Below, piece after piece: positions 11,281 to 24,400 of a DNA stretch of 64,000 nucleotides. The translations under genes were made by a program, and so were the position numbers. Origin of the DNA: Fulvia fulva (taxonomy: Eukaryota; Ascomycota; Dothideomycetes; Mycosphaerellales; Mycosphaerellaceae); assembly GCF_020509005.1 (NCBI RefSeq), contig NC_063013.1:1-64000 (forward strand). The letters are read 5' to 3'. Numbering within the stretch: the first letter of the stretch is position 1; every line of letters begins with the position of its first letter. Below the pieces are notes generated by a model. It saw nothing but the letters and a program-made list of their open reading frames with translations. It was not told the DNA's origin and did no database searches.

Positions 11281-13490
11281 GGCTATATATATTAATAGAT
11301 ATAAGGGCAAGTCTTTTAGGTCTTCTCTCTATAACTTTGCCTTTGTACTTCTTTATCTTTACTATTAAACATACTCTATACTAGTGAAAGCTATCCTTAG
11401 GGATAGGAATAGGTTTTTTTAAGTCTATTACCTTATAAAGACTCTAGAGCAAATTCTTCCTAAAGTGTATAAATCTTCTATACTAAAGCTCCTACTACTT
11501 TAGGTCGGTCTCTAATTAAGCAGTTATAAAGGCATTCTCTATTAGTAGTGTATATAATAAGTAATATGCCCGTTCTTATAGGAGAGGAGAAATCTTATTA
11601 ATAAATAGAACCCCTCTAAGGAGCTTTGTCTAGACAACAGTCTTACTAGAGGGGGAAACAAGAGAAAATGATAGAGGTTGAACACTAAACTGCTTACTAA
11701 ACTAGTTCTATAAAACTAGGTTTACTTTAAGCTTAGGTATAAGTAGGACATCTTCTAAAACAACTCTTCTACTAGCTCTCCTACTTATCTCTATATTCCT
11801 AATATAAGTGGCTAATAAAAACCCACCTCCTACTTTGATCTATTTCTTCCTTATTAAGGGAGTTATAGATCTCAAGAGGCAGCTTTAGTTAGTTATATAG
11901 GATGAAGTATAGGAGTTAAGTAACTACTCTAACAAGGGGAACTTGCCTTAGACTTCTATAGTTAAGTAAGCCACTTCATTATACTCATTATCATTAGACA
12001 TTGTCTCTAGGGATGAGCTATATAAGTTACGTAACTCTTAGGCGGAAAAACCTTTTCTAGTCTTCTTTACTTTAGAGGTATAAGACTAGGCCTAGTTCTT
12101 CTAGAGTAACAGTATATTAGAGCTAAGTTTCTTCACTATTTTCTTAAGTTCTTCTATAGAGGATTTCTCTCTTAGTGTCCTCCTTAAAGTAGGTGGTAGA
12201 GTTCTCTTCTTCTTAATATATATTGTATTCTATGAAGATAGTAGTTAGAAATAAGATCTAAGGACCTTTCTTGCCTTAGGTAGACTAGGGCAGTCCTTGA
12301 TTAGATGATCCTTCTTATAGAGAAGGCAGGAGAGTGGTCTTACTAGACCTAAGGGCTTGACCTAGGTGGCTACTATACTATACTTAGCCTTAGAGGGATC
12401 TAACCTAGCTTCTTAAGCTTTAAGGATCTTTAAGGTCCTTTTATAATCCATCTTTAGCTAAGCTATAATAGTATCCCTAGCTATATAGTAGTCAGGTAGT
12501 AGTAAGCTTAAGAGCTAGGTCATCCTTATATTAGCTTTCCTATAATACTAACCCTCTAGGTTAACATCTATAATCCTTTTTCTAAGAGAAATCAGGTATG
12601 TCTATACAGATCTAATAGTGAACTCTTTACTCATCTTAAAGGTCATAAATTGCTTTATAAGCTTATATATATAGGTTAGTAGTACCTAGCTATACTTATT
12701 CTAGAGATATACCTACTTCTTAGTAGCTCTTCTAGATTTATATAAGCCCTTAAGCTCAAATTTATCTTCTTCTACAATTCTACTAAGGATACTGAAGTTA
12801 TATACTATAATATACCTTGTCTATATTAGCATATTAAGGATCTCTTTAGTTGTAGCCTCTTCTTAGAGTTTTAGAGTCTTGCCGTTAATATTGTTAAAAG
12901 ACACTTCTATTAGGTTATTAATTATAAAGAATGCTAATTAGCTCTCTATCTTATATCTCTAAAGGTTGAACTATCTCTTCTAATTGTCCCTCCTAAGAAT
13001 TAGGATTTTGCCTCCCTTCTCCTCTATTTTCTCTTAGTATAAATCTATAATAGATTAGATATAATAAAACAAGGTGTATATATTCTAAAGTAGTAGCTTA
13101 GATCCTACTAAGGCTTCTAGTAGAGAATAGGAAAGTTCGTAGGTATAGATACTAAGGCCTACTTAGTAAAGTAAAGAAGGAGCGGTATAAGGTCTCGGGG
13201 CTAGGAAATAGGTCTGTCTTTCCTAGTAGAGCTTTAAATAACTTACTTAAAGTCCTTCTTAATAGTATCTCGATATAGTTCTACCTATAGAGTATCTTCA
13301 AGGTATTGGCTTTAAGTAAGCCGTATAGAGTCCTTGTCTAGGTTACCTATTACTTAGTATCGAACTAAGCTCCTTAATAGAATAGACGGGGTAGACTTCT
13401 AATTCCTAGATGTTCTCTACTACGATAGTAAGGGATATAAGTAACCTATACTAATATAGGTTGCTCTTATTCCTATATAAACCCGGGCTT
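11281..13490 (-). pseudogene. Copia-C gag-protease-integrase remnant
   Basis: Minus-strand sequence aligns in order with copia-A and copia-B Gag, protease and the integrase N-terminus. The junction with LINE-1 falls just after the first catalytic Asp of integrase (the segment equivalent to I-S-I-D-I in copia-A). RIP stops interrupt all frames. The element starts next to its primer-binding site at ~13482-13496. Confidence 0.78.
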
Positions 13491-13496
13491 ATAACC
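13482..13496 (-). promoter_or_regulatory. Copia-C primer-binding site (half-tRNA iMet type)
   Basis: Immediately inside the 5' LTR the minus strand reads GGTTATAAGCCCGGG, which is GGTTATGAGCCCGGG after one RIP change. Its first 12 bases complement the anticodon arm of initiator tRNA-Met (GGGCTCATAACC), as in Drosophila copia. Copia-A and copia-B have the same site. Confidence 0.75.
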
Positions 13497-13731
13497 TGTT
13501 AAATAGGTACGGGTAGATAGTAGCGGAGTAGAGTAAGAGATCAATCTTTAACTAACTAATAGTACGAGTATATAGTAATATATTAGGAACTAATATATTA
13601 ATTATGTTAGATATCTATCTAAGCTAAAGGGGAGAGAAGGTATCTCCCTATAAGCTAAGTCATTATAGATGCCTTAGGCTACTAGATCACTTCCTAATTA
13701 TTAACTCCCTTTAAGATACTACATCTTAATA
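13497..13731 (-). repeat. Copia-C 5' LTR
   Basis: Right-hand 235-base repeat starting TGTT, followed by TSD CTACC at 13732-13736. It matches 3942-4176 apart from mainly RIP-type differences. Confidence 0.92.
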
Positions 13732-13885
13732 CTACCGGGTATATACTTAAAATCCCCCCTTATTAACTACTAAAATATAGACGACTAACTACCCTAGTAA
13801 GTAAGGACGCGCCTAGTAACCGTAGGATAGCTTACGCGTAGGTATATATATTTACTAGTCCGTAGGCCGTGAAATATATACTAAG

Positions 13886-14079
13886 TATTACGGCCGCTCC
13901 GTAAGTAAAGGATCAGCAAAGGGGCACGTGACCTCAGATCACGTGACGCTCGGCCCGAAGCCGACCCGTAACACCTCGGCCCTTAAGTATAGGCCTCGAC
14001 CTTAGAACCTACTTCTCTCTTTAGCTATTGACTTTATTAATACTATACCCCTATACTCTCGTACTATAGCCTCGTAACA
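13886..14079 (+). repeat. Chromo-2 5' LTR
   Basis: 194 bases, first base pair mutated (TATTACGG from TGTTACGG), ending CGTAACA. It retains two CACGTG hexamers in inverted arrangement (~13925-13947), which the 3' copy has partly lost, and a TATA-like stretch at ~13988. Confidence 0.94.
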
Positions 14080-14090
14080 CTTCGATAGCT
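14080..14090 (+). promoter_or_regulatory. Chromo-2 putative self-primer binding site
   Basis: Two bases after the 5' LTR, TCGATAGCT (14082-14090) is the reverse complement of AGCTATCGA in the 3' LTR (37616-37624). In the 5' LTR the corresponding motif is 14023-14031, with one C->T change. There is no TGG, so a tRNA 3' CCA end is not the expected primer. The motif lies ~35 bases after the TATA-like element, about where a transcript could begin. Confidence 0.55.
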
Positions 14091-14099
14091 TATTAATAA

Positions 14100-17000
14100 G
14101 GACGCTACTATATTTAGCGCCGCTTAGCTTAAAAAATCGCGATAGCGCGACTCCTCGAAATCCCCGACTCGTACTAGCGTAGAAGCGTAGTACTCTCTCT
14201 CTCTCCCTCCTAGTAAAGACGCTAGAAGGGCGCACTATACTTATAGTATAGCGAGACCGTAGGGCACCGGCCCTAGCGGCGGCGCGAATACTTAACGTAT
14301 TATACGCTATACGCGACTAACTCGAAACTTAGAACTCTTTACGCGAGCCGATTAGTACACCTAGTCCGATAACTCCGTCCTACTAGATCCCTATACTAAG
14401 TACGCTAATACGGAGCGCGAGATTCTCGACTAGCTTCTAGAAGAGGAGGAAGGTAACGAGATATAGCTCGAAATCCCCGATACTCTTAACCTTACTACGT
14501 TATTATACGAGGGCGACATTATTAAGTATAAGAACGACGATAGGTCCTACGATAATACTCGAAAAGACTTCGCCGTTGACTTTATAGACGCCTAGGGTCG
14601 CGGTAGTACCTAGCGTATCCTACTCGAGTAGCTACGTATACTCGACTCGACCTAGCTTTACGATTACGTTAAGAATTAACTAGACGCTATCTTATACGTA
14701 CTTCGTAAGCTCGAAGCCGATTATCGCCAAGCTATCCTAGATAGGGCGGCGTTATATAAGGCTAACGTGCTGAATAAGAAGAAGTTTAAGGATATATATA
14801 CCGAGTTATAATATACTACGAAGTATAAGTAGGAATATAAGTAAGACCTCGAATAAGTAAACGAGGACTTAAGCAAGGTAAAGTAGGACGTGACTAAGTA
14901 TAGGAAGCAGGCTAACGAATAGTATAATTATACTAAGTCTACTAAGAAGGAAGTTAGTATACTTAAGGCTAAGGTAGCCGAACTTAATAGCCTCGTACCT
15001 AATAAGACCGTACCTACTACTATAGACGTAGTAGGGCTATAATAGAAGATTTAGACGCTCTAGTAGGAACTCGAGGAGGCTAAGCGTGGCCGTACTACCG
15101 AGAAACTAAAGGAACGTAGTGCTCGTTCCCTCTCCGAGTTACGACGCCGCCGCGGTAATAAGCCCGCCGATAAGCCTACTAATACGCCCGCCGGTAAGCC
15201 TATCAATAAGGGGACTAAGAAGTAGCCTACCGCCCGTAAGCACCGTAAGTAGCGCGTCTACGACTTATCTAATCTAGATTTATCCGACTTATCCTCCGAC
15301 TCTAATTCCGACGTTAATCTACCTCCGCGTAAGAGTAAGGGTAAGAAGAAGGATAAGAAGAAGGGTAAGGAACTAGTTATTATTAAGGAGGACTACGAGA
15401 TAGTAGATACTAGCGTCGACGTGGTCCGCTATAATTCTACTATATCTAAGGACTTTAAGACTATTAGCCGCGTCGATATACCGAAGCCTAAGTTCTCTAG
15501 TAAGAACTATAGTAAGGACTCCCTAAGCCTCGACGAGTAGACTATATAACTTAGTAACAAGTTCGCCGTCTCGACTTTTAAGGACGTACTATCCGCCCTC
15601 CGCTTCGTTTAAGAATATACTACCGGATTAGTATAGTAGATACTTCGAAACTATATTCTATAGAAGATCCTTATCGGAAAGTATATAGTTAGTGAGCCCT
15701 TTAAGTCCGTATAGAAAGCCCTTAAGTTCCTTAACCGTAACTTTAGCGACTATGACCCCGAAGGTACGGTACGTAATAATATAGACGCTCTAAAGATAGG
15801 AGAATTAGACAAGTTCTCTCTATTCTACGCTAAGTACTAGAAGGAACGCGCTCGCCTACCGCTAGCTTCAAGCCGTAGGTAGGAAGCTCTTAAGCTAAAG
15901 AAGAAGCTTAGCTTTAAGTACCGTACCCGTCTTATAGGACTTACGGAATTTAAGATAGTCGAGGGCCTAGCTTCGTAATACTATCGCCTAGAGAGCGAGA
16001 TAGCTTAGCTCGATATTGACCTACCTCGAAAGGTTAACGACAATAAGGATAATAAAAAGCTATCTAGCGGCAAGCCTCCGGGCGCGACGCTAGGTATAAC
16101 TACGCCTACTATCGGCTAGGTAATACCGCTAGCAATTCCCGCTAATACTAGTATACCGCTTAGTCGCTTACCGTATACTAACTAGGCCTTACTTCTATAG
16201 AAGGACCGGCCTAAGCAATATAAGAACCTCGTACTACTTACCTAAGATTAGCGTACCTAGATTATTATAAGCGGTAGCTACCTACGGTACCGCGGTACCG
16301 GATACGCCTTAGGAGTAGCTAGCTATCTACTCGACCCCTACGAGCGCCTAAAGCGAAAGACCGCTAATAATAGTCCGACCGCTATAGTAGTAGTACTACC
16401 GGCGGAAAACGCCTAGACTATTATCTAAGCGTAATAGATAATAGTCCGATATAAGAAGTATTATATTAGTATAAGTACTATTACTCACCTTATAAACACG
16501 AACACGAATATAAACATTACGGTATAAGAATAGTATAGGCATTTTCCTTATAAGCCCGTCCGAACATACCCTCTATAGAAGTAGATAAAGGACCCGAAGT
16601 CTCGTATTACTCTATAGTAGAGGGTAGGGCAAATAGACATTATATATATACCTTTCTCGATAACGGTACCAACTCTAAACTCGTAAATACTTCCTACGCG
16701 CAAAAACATAACTTCTATTTATATAATATTGAACCTTTTACTCTCGGACTAGGGGACGGCTCGTAAGCCCCTACTATTATTTCAAAAGTAATAAATATCG
16801 AGCTTAACCTATAGGGCTATACCAAAATCGTAAAGTGTCTAGTTACCGATACTTGCTATAATATCGTATTAGGCTTAGGTTAGTACGTAAAACATAGCCC
16901 TTATAAGGACTAGAAGCGATACAAAATTATATTTAATGATACTAGCTACCGTAGCTACTCCCTTTACTAGGATATTATACTACCTATAGTCTTACCTCCT

Positions 17001-20000
17001 ACCGAAACACTAGTAACCCCTCTACTAGACTATAATAGCCTTGAACGACTAGACATCTCCGCTATACCGGTCTCTTAACCTATTAAAGGAGTTAGCGTAG
17101 AGCGTATTAGGTACTGTACGAGTAAAGGCGATATTAAGCAAATTAGCCTCTACGGACTCCGTAAGCTATCTCGTATAAAGGGGGCTAAAGTCTATACGAT
17201 ATAGATTAACCCGCGCGAGACTTACGCTAGTAAGAGCGTAGCTAACCCCGTAACTACATAAGTATTAGGCCTATATACTATAATAGCACGAAAAGTTATA
17301 GGTAGTAAAGCTACCTTCGCCTACGCTATATACGTCGAAGATTCCTATTACTATATACTACAACACCGCTAAGAGTACTAGGCGGAAGTGTACGCTATAA
17401 GCATAGCAGATTACGATATCTTTATAGAGAAGTTATATAGGAAGGAGAAGGAAGCCGATATAGCGAAGTTACTAGCCTACTACTAGCTTAGAAAGGACCT
17501 CTTCTTAAAAGTAGAATTAAGTAAGCTACCTCCGTATCGGCTAGGCTTAGATCACGAGATTAAGCTAAAGTAGGATACTAGACTACCTTTCAAACGCCTA
17601 TATCTAATATCTAACAAAGAGTCTAAGGTAGTAAAAGCTTAGGTCGACGACTAGCTCGAGAAAGGCAATATCTAGCGTAGTAATTTACCGGCCGCTTAGC
17701 TAGTTATTATTATACGTAAACCGGGCGGCGGTCTACGAGTATATATTGACTACCGAGCTTTAAATACTATTATAGTCAAGTCTAGTTACCCTATTCCGCT
17801 TATCTAAGACACCCTAAACTAGATTAGTAGGAAGAAGTACTTTACTAAGCTCGACGTTATCGCCGTATTTAATCGCCTACGTATTATAGAAGGCGATAAA
17901 TAGAAGACTGCCTTTATAATATAGTATAGGTAGTTCGAATACTTAGTTATACTATTTAGATTATATAATGCCCCTAGTGCGTTCTAGTTATATATTAATA
18001 ATACCCTACGAGAGTACCTCGATAACTTTACCTCCGCGTACCTTAATAACGCTCTAATCCTTAGCGATACTCTCGAGGAGCATATCGAGTATATAGATAA
18101 GGTGATAGCTAAGCTTTAGGAGGCCGGCCTCTAGCTTAATATCGACAAGTACGAGTTCTACGTCTAGGAGACTAAGTATCTAGGCCTTATTATTAGTGCT
18201 AATAGGATCAAGATAGATAAGGAAAAGATCGCTACGATTTAGAAATAGGAGACCCCTCGTAACCTAACGGACATCTTATTATTCCTAGGATTCTATAACT
18301 TCTATCGTAGGTTCATTCGTAACTACTTAGGCATCGCGTATCCTATAACATAACTTACTAAGAAGGACGTACCTTAGCTATAGGATGATACCTATTAGTA
18401 AGCTTTCGACCGTATAAAGCTAGCCTTTATAGAAGATGATATCGTACTCGCGTATTTTGTAGCTAGTAGAGAAACTAAACTTAAAACGGACGTATCGGAT
18501 CTCGTTACGGCTACTATTATATCGTAAAAGGGTAATAATAGTATTTAGCGCCCGGTTGTATTTATATTAAAGAAGATGTCACTATAGGAATATAACTATA
18601 ATATCTATAATAAGGAGTTACCCGCTATCGTTAAGGCGTTTAAGGAGTAGAAACCGGAGCTTATATCTAGGGATATTAACGGCGATAAGACCGACTTCGA
18701 GCACCTTACCGACGAGAGCGGTAAGCCTATCCTCGTATACTCTAATTATAAGAACCTAGAATGATTTATAAGTACGAAGGTACTAAACCGCTAGTAGGTA
18801 CGCTAGTCTAAATTCTTATTATAGTTCTACTTTAAGATCGTATACATCCCTAGTAAAAGTAATGTCTAGCCCGATACGCTTACTCGTCGTCCGTAAGACA
18901 TTCTAGCTAGTAATAACGACCTATAGCGATAGTACTAAGAATAAACGCTACTACCTAAACATCGCTTCCTTAATATCTTACCTATAGAAATTCGCCCCGG
19001 GCGACAAGTTAATAACCTAATAATAGAAGTACGTATAGCCTACGGTAAACTAGAGATATAGTAAGCGTTACGGTAGCTAGATACCGGAGAACTATATTAT
19101 CTCCTAAGGCGATACCGGATAGACGAGGCTAATACCGTAGCCGTAGGCGGATTGATATATATTAAGAATAGATACGGCGGCTATAACGTTTTTGTTCCGG
19201 ATATACCTAATCTACGCTTTAAGGTATTCTAGGCTTACTATAGTATTCCTTCCGCTAGCTACCCGGGACGAGCGAAGACCTACGAGCTTATTACTAGAGA
19301 CTTCGTCTAGCCTAGTCTATCGTAATACGTCCGTAACAAGATTTTTAAGTACTATAAATACCGCTTATCGAAACCCTCGTAGACGTAATACCCTAGGCTA
19401 CTAAACCTACTACTAATTCCCTTTAAGCTCTAGGATAAGATCGTAATAGACTTCGTAGTTAGCTTACTAGAAAGTACGGGTAGCTACGACGGTATAATAT
19501 ATACGGATGTTTTGACTATTACTAACCGTACGGGTAAGGGCTCTTATATAATCCTAGTAAAGGAGATGACTATAGAATATATTACGTATATCTTTATACG
19601 GGACTACTACCGTCTCTACGGCCTACCTCTATCGATTGTGACTAATAGGGGTAGCTAATAGCTTTCTACTTTCTAGCGTAGGCTCTACGAGCTCGTCGGC
19701 GTAGATTATAAACTATCTACCGCCTTCTATCCTAAAACGGACGGCTAATCGGAGAATACGAATAAGGAGATAGAAAAGTACCTCCGTACCTTTACTAACT
19801 ACGCTTAGAACGATTAGGTAGATTAGCTACTACTTACTAAATTCGTAAAGAATAACTATATTACCGAAGCTATAGGTGTTTCGCTATTCTTCGCCGAGCG
19901 TAGCCGTAATCCGCGTACTAGTAACTTTAATAGTAACTTACCGAGGCGCCTTATACCTACTAAGTAACGTGTTAGTACTAATAAAGCGGAGCGCTTCGTA

Positions 20001-20379
20001 TAGTAGATAAAGGACTTCTACGAGTACCTATACGAGTACCTCCGTTATAATCAAGCCCTATAAGCTAATAATATAAATATATACCGTATCGTACCGCCTA
20101 GATACTAGGAAGGCGACCGCGTCTATATTAATACTAAGAACTAGAAGTTATTACGACTATCTAAGAAGCTCGACGTAAAGTAGTACGGACCGGTCACGAT
20201 TACCGCTATACTAGAACAGAACGTATATAGAGTTAACCTCGACGAGACCCGTATACGAGTATATAACTCGTTCTACGCGAACCTTCTACGACCGGCGGAT
20301 CCCGAGGATAATATACGTCCCCTGCTAATTAAGGTTATAGATAATATAGGCAATACGTTCAAAATGTAGGAGATTAAGC
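14100..20379 (+). pseudogene. Chromo-2 gag-pol remnant, left part
   Basis: The plus strand reads, through stops, a Lys/Glu-rich coiled-coil Gag N-terminus (~14700-15060), Gag core (~15460-16030), protease region, RT (~17630-18130), RNase H (~18450-18900) and integrase (~19080-19960). RT keeps K-P-G-G-G-L-R at ~17710-17740, but the catalytic Y-x-D-D box reads Y-L-N-N (~18037-18050): both Asp codons have G->A changes in TpG context. The frame passes into the start of the chromodomain region before copia-A interrupts it. Confidence 0.85.
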
Positions 20380-20384
20380 GTATT

Positions 20385-20602
20385 TGTTAAACAGGTACGA
20401 GTTGCGTAGCAGTGGAAGACGGCGGATCACACGAAAGACGAAGAAGGACCCAATGGGATAGCGTGTATCTACATACAGTATCGCCGGTGTTAGTGTAGGT
20501 GTTTCAGGAGGGACAGCTGTACTCAGGACTTGACTAGCAAGCCCTGATTACTAATCCCCCTAAGCACTCAATGTTGACCCTATGACCTGCATATTCTCAA
20601 CA
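20385..20602 (-). repeat. Copia-A 3' LTR
   Basis: 218-base repeat beginning TGTTAAAC and ending CTCAACA in plus-strand reading. It differs from the other LTR at only a few positions, such as CCTGCATATT versus CCTGTATATT, a RIP-type change. Confidence 0.94.
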
Positions 20603-20699
20603 CTCCCACTCAGGTCAGAAGGTCTCAAACAATCCCTTATACAAGCTAGAGCTGCCTCACAAAGTTTTGAAACTGCTGGCCATTAAGGGGCTTAGTCAG

Positions 20700-23600
20700 C
20701 CCATCAGCAACTATGTCCTTTGTGTGGCAGTAATCCACTGCAATCTTCTTTTGCCACTAGAGATTCCTGACATAGTAGTATGCCACATCAATATGCTTTG
20801 ACCTGTCGTAGACATGGGCATTTTGACAAAGGTCAAAGCTGCTTGGTTGTCACCCATAAGCTTCACGGGTCTCAGCTCATCAACAGTACTGCTTGCCTTC
20901 ATCCTAGGTTGGAATGAACACTCTCCAACCAGGTCAGGACACCTCATCTCTCTAAGGACTGCAGCAAGAAACTGTGACTACTTAGCTGCTGCATTCATGG
21001 CCATGAACTCAGCCTCCATTGTTGATGTGGCAACAGACTTCTGCTTCCTACTCATCCAGGACACAGGTGATCCACAAAGGAACCACACATGTCCAAGGAT
21101 TGAGACTCTGTCTGTCTTGTCTATAGCATAATCAGAATCTGAGTATCCCTAGAGAATACCTCCTCCTCTTCTGTACACCAAGCCTAGGTCTGGGTATGAT
21201 CTCAGATATCTGGAGAGTTTCTTCAAGGCTCTAAGATGTTGCTTTGAAGGGTCAGCAACATATGAGCTGATTCTTCCAAGGGGGAAAGCAAGGTCTGGCC
21301 TTGTCATTGTCATTGGCCACATCCAGGTACCATTGCAACTCTGGTACTCCTGTTTGTTGCACCTCTCATCCATAGTAGCTGAAGGTCTCAGATCCTCATA
21401 GCTGTCCATAGGTGAGAGTGTGGGTGTGGCCTTCTCTGGAGAGATGCCCATCTTGGCAAGGTTAGTCCGGATGTAGTGTCCTTGATCAAGCTTTACAGTA
21501 CCTTGGGACCTGTTTCTTGTAATCCTCATTCCAAGGATCTTCTCAGGTTCCCCAAGATCTTTGATCTTGAACACTCTTCTAAATTCAGCCTTGAACCACT
21601 GAACATCTGACAGCTTTGGAGCTGCAATGGGGATGTCATCCACATAGGTGAGGACCATGATGTCTCTTCCTCTGTGGATGAGTAGGCATGGATCCACCTG
21701 GGACTAGGTGGATCCAATCTGTTCTAGCTTGGCAACACAGAGCTTGTTCTAATCTCTAGCTGCTTGCTTCAGTCCATACAGGCTTCTAAGGACCTTGAAG
21801 ACCATATTTGGTGGAATTTCGACACCTAGGGGTGGGATCATGTAGATGTCTTCAAGAAGGCTGCTTTCGGTGAAAGCATTGTTCACATCCACCTGGTGCA
21901 TCTCAAGATCTCTCTCACATACTACAGCCATGAAGACCCTAAGGGTATCATGCCTAACATTAGGTGCAAAGGTCTTTTCAAAGTCAACACCATATTTCTG
22001 TGAAAACCCTCTTACAACCAGTCTTGCCTTGAACTCTTCAATGGCTCCACTGATCATTCTTTTCAAATCAAAAACCCACTTAGATGTAACCAGGTTTGCA
22101 CCCCTTGGTAGTACAACTGGATCCAAGGTGTTGTTGCTTCCTAAGGCAATAAGTTCTTTCTGGATTGCCTCTTTCCACATATGTCCCCAATTGGGGTCTC
22201 CCACTGCCTCCTTATAGGACTTTGGGATTGGCACTTCCTGCCGGTAGGCTATGGCCTGCCTAACAGCAGCAAATGCATATCCCTCCACATCATTCAGGAT
22301 TTCCTCAACCCAGCTCATAGTTGGATCAAGATGAAACATCTGAGCAATCAATGCCCTATGATGCTTGGCTTCATGCTCAGCAGAGCCATCATCTTCATCC
22401 CCCCTTGACCTCTTGTTGCCTGCAAGCTGAGGTGGCTGTTGAGGTTGATCCTCCTGAACAAGTTCCTCTTCCTTTTCTTTTCTTGGAGTCCCCTCTACTC
22501 CAATCTTCTGGTACTCTCTAATGTCTTTTGGAGGTTGGGGAAGTTGCACAAACACTGTTTTAGCAAGGAAAGAATTTCCCTTGCACCATCACCACGGATT
22601 GCAGATAGAAAACACCTTGAGCTGTTCTCTACCTGAACCTTCCATTCCTTTAGAGCTGTAGAAGCATCACTCCTAGCCTTCAAAGGGACTACCCACTTCT
22701 TCCTCAAGAAGTTGTCTACAATCTCAAGCCAGTACTTGAAGCCAAGTCTTGAGACTGCACCTTGAAAAGGCCCACAGATGTCAATAGAGATGAGGGCCAG
22801 CCTCTCTCCTTTCCTCTCTGTGGCAGGTCCTTTGAACTTCCTCATGTCTGCAAGGGAGCAGACCTTGCAGTTCTGGTGCTCAGAAGGAACAGGAATGGGA
22901 TCTTTCTTGTCAGTGACTCTATGCAGGTTTCTTAGCAGTCCCTTGCTAAGGTGTGCACATCTTCTATGCTATAGCTCCCACTGGTCCTGGGACTCAGTGG
23001 CAGTCATAGCCTGTTCCAATTCACACTCAAAATGTGTACCTAACTTGGACAGATCCAAGTCATGCTCCTATAGAGAGGCATATGCTTGAGGCATAGCTTC
23101 AAGCTGCTCTGAAACACTTTGAATGAATGGAACACCCCCTCTCAGCTTTGTCTGGACAACAGGTTTTCCAGGAAGGAATTTGAGGGTGAAACTGGGCGGT
23201 TGGACAGCAAACTGTTGGCTGAACTGATTCCAAGAGACAAGGCTAACTCCAAGGCCAGGAACAAACAAAACATTCTTCAAGACAATCTGCTTCCCAGAAG
23301 GACCACCCATCACTGCACTCCCCTCATGTGTGGCATGTAGGTAGCCACCCCCAACCTTGATCCACTTCCTCTTCTGAAGAGGTTTCAGGGTCCTGAAAAG
23401 TGAATCCTGGTCAGTCATATGGGATGAAGCACAAGAGTCAAGCAACCACTCTGAGGAGGGGTACTTGCTTTTGGCTTCCACAGTTAAATGGGCAACCTCA
23501 TCAACTTCATCATCCTCGGATGGTGTCTCAGGGTCTGATAAGTCTTCCTGGGTTGCACAGGCTCTTCCTTGTAAGGTCCTTCATCACCACTAGGATGTCC

Positions 23601-24400
23601 CTCAGGCTTGGGGATGGGGACCTCGTTCTCGGTGGTGATGATTGTCTCTTTGCAACAGAGGTGTTTCCTCTGTTGAGCTTGTCCTTCCTGACAGCATGCT
23701 TGGCTCCAGAGAGGTGTGGGCAATCCTTGATCACATGATCACCATCACAGAGATGGCAGGTGATCTTGCCCTAGAAACCTCTTCCTACAAACATTGCTGT
23801 TTCCTTGGATGCAACTTCCAGCCTGGATTCATGTGACTCAAGCAGTTGTAGACAATCTTCATATGACAGTCCTGGCTAGGCCAGGATAGTGTTCTTGGTC
23901 CCAAGATACACCTCAGGCAGGGCTTGAAGCAGATGCTTCAGCTTCCTTGTAGGCTCTCTGTAGTGAGCCTCTGCTGGGTCAACTTCAGCAATCCTTCTTA
24001 CAAGATTGCCAAGGTGGACCCAGGCCTGTCTGATGGTCATACCATCTATCATTCTGAAGTTGATCAATTCTTGAACAACTGTCATTGCATATGCAGCATG
24101 AACCTTGCTGTACTTTGCCCTCATCTTGAGCCAGATCTCTCCAGCTTGTCTCATCTATTTGCTTTCCTCCCAACTGGACTGTATCTTGACTCTTCAAGTC
24201 CAGGTAAGGGATCTGATGACTCAGATGGTGTTGAGGAGCTGGGTGTGCTTGATAATAGATGGCCTCCATCTACAACCCAAAGCACATCTTGAGCTTCAAG
24301 ATGGTCTTGTATCAATGAGAACCATGTCCTCTAGTTGTCCTTGGTTAGGATAGGTGCTGCTCTCCTCCTACCAAGGGTGCTGTGTCCGGTTTCCTCCATG
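20700..24400 (-). pseudogene. Copia-A gag-pol, broken
   Basis: Minus-strand segments in order are: Gag (24154-23876), protease with D-S-C-A-S-S-H (23481-23068; the family motif is D-S/T-G), integrase including I-S-I-D-I and R-G-D-G (22845-22570), RT (22555-21149) with Y-V-D-D-I-P, and RNase H (to ~20711). The integrase frame differs from the Gag and RT frames. After R-G-D-G the sequence jumps to the RT N-terminus near 22560, so the third catalytic residue (Glu) of integrase is absent. In-frame TAG at ~21746, ~21704, ~21149 and ~20981 replaces residues that are Trp or Gln in relatives. The element could move only in trans, and its proteins are not complete. Confidence 0.9.

Larger units (their letters stand above)
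3942..13731 (-). mobile_element. Copia-C: RIPped Ty1/copia element, interrupted by LINE-1
   Basis: Two 235-base LTRs (3942-4176 and 13497-13731) bound the element, and the flanking 5-base TSD is CTACC (3937-3941 and 13732-13736). Minus-strand coding runs from gag-protease-integrase (13490 to ~11281) to RT-RNase H (~6281 to 4180). A LINE occupies the middle, and integrase sequence downstream of the first catalytic Asp is missing at that junction. RT retains a Y-I-D-D box near 5240-5270. RIP has placed many stops, although a few TpG and CpA remain. Confidence 0.9.

Noticed and set aside
115..20379. TAG read as tryptophan or glutamine (alternative genetic code)
   Set aside because: Stops at Trp/Gln positions occur only where CpA and TpG are globally depleted; G1, G3 and the host genes use normal TGG and CAG codons and normal stops, so RIP explains it.
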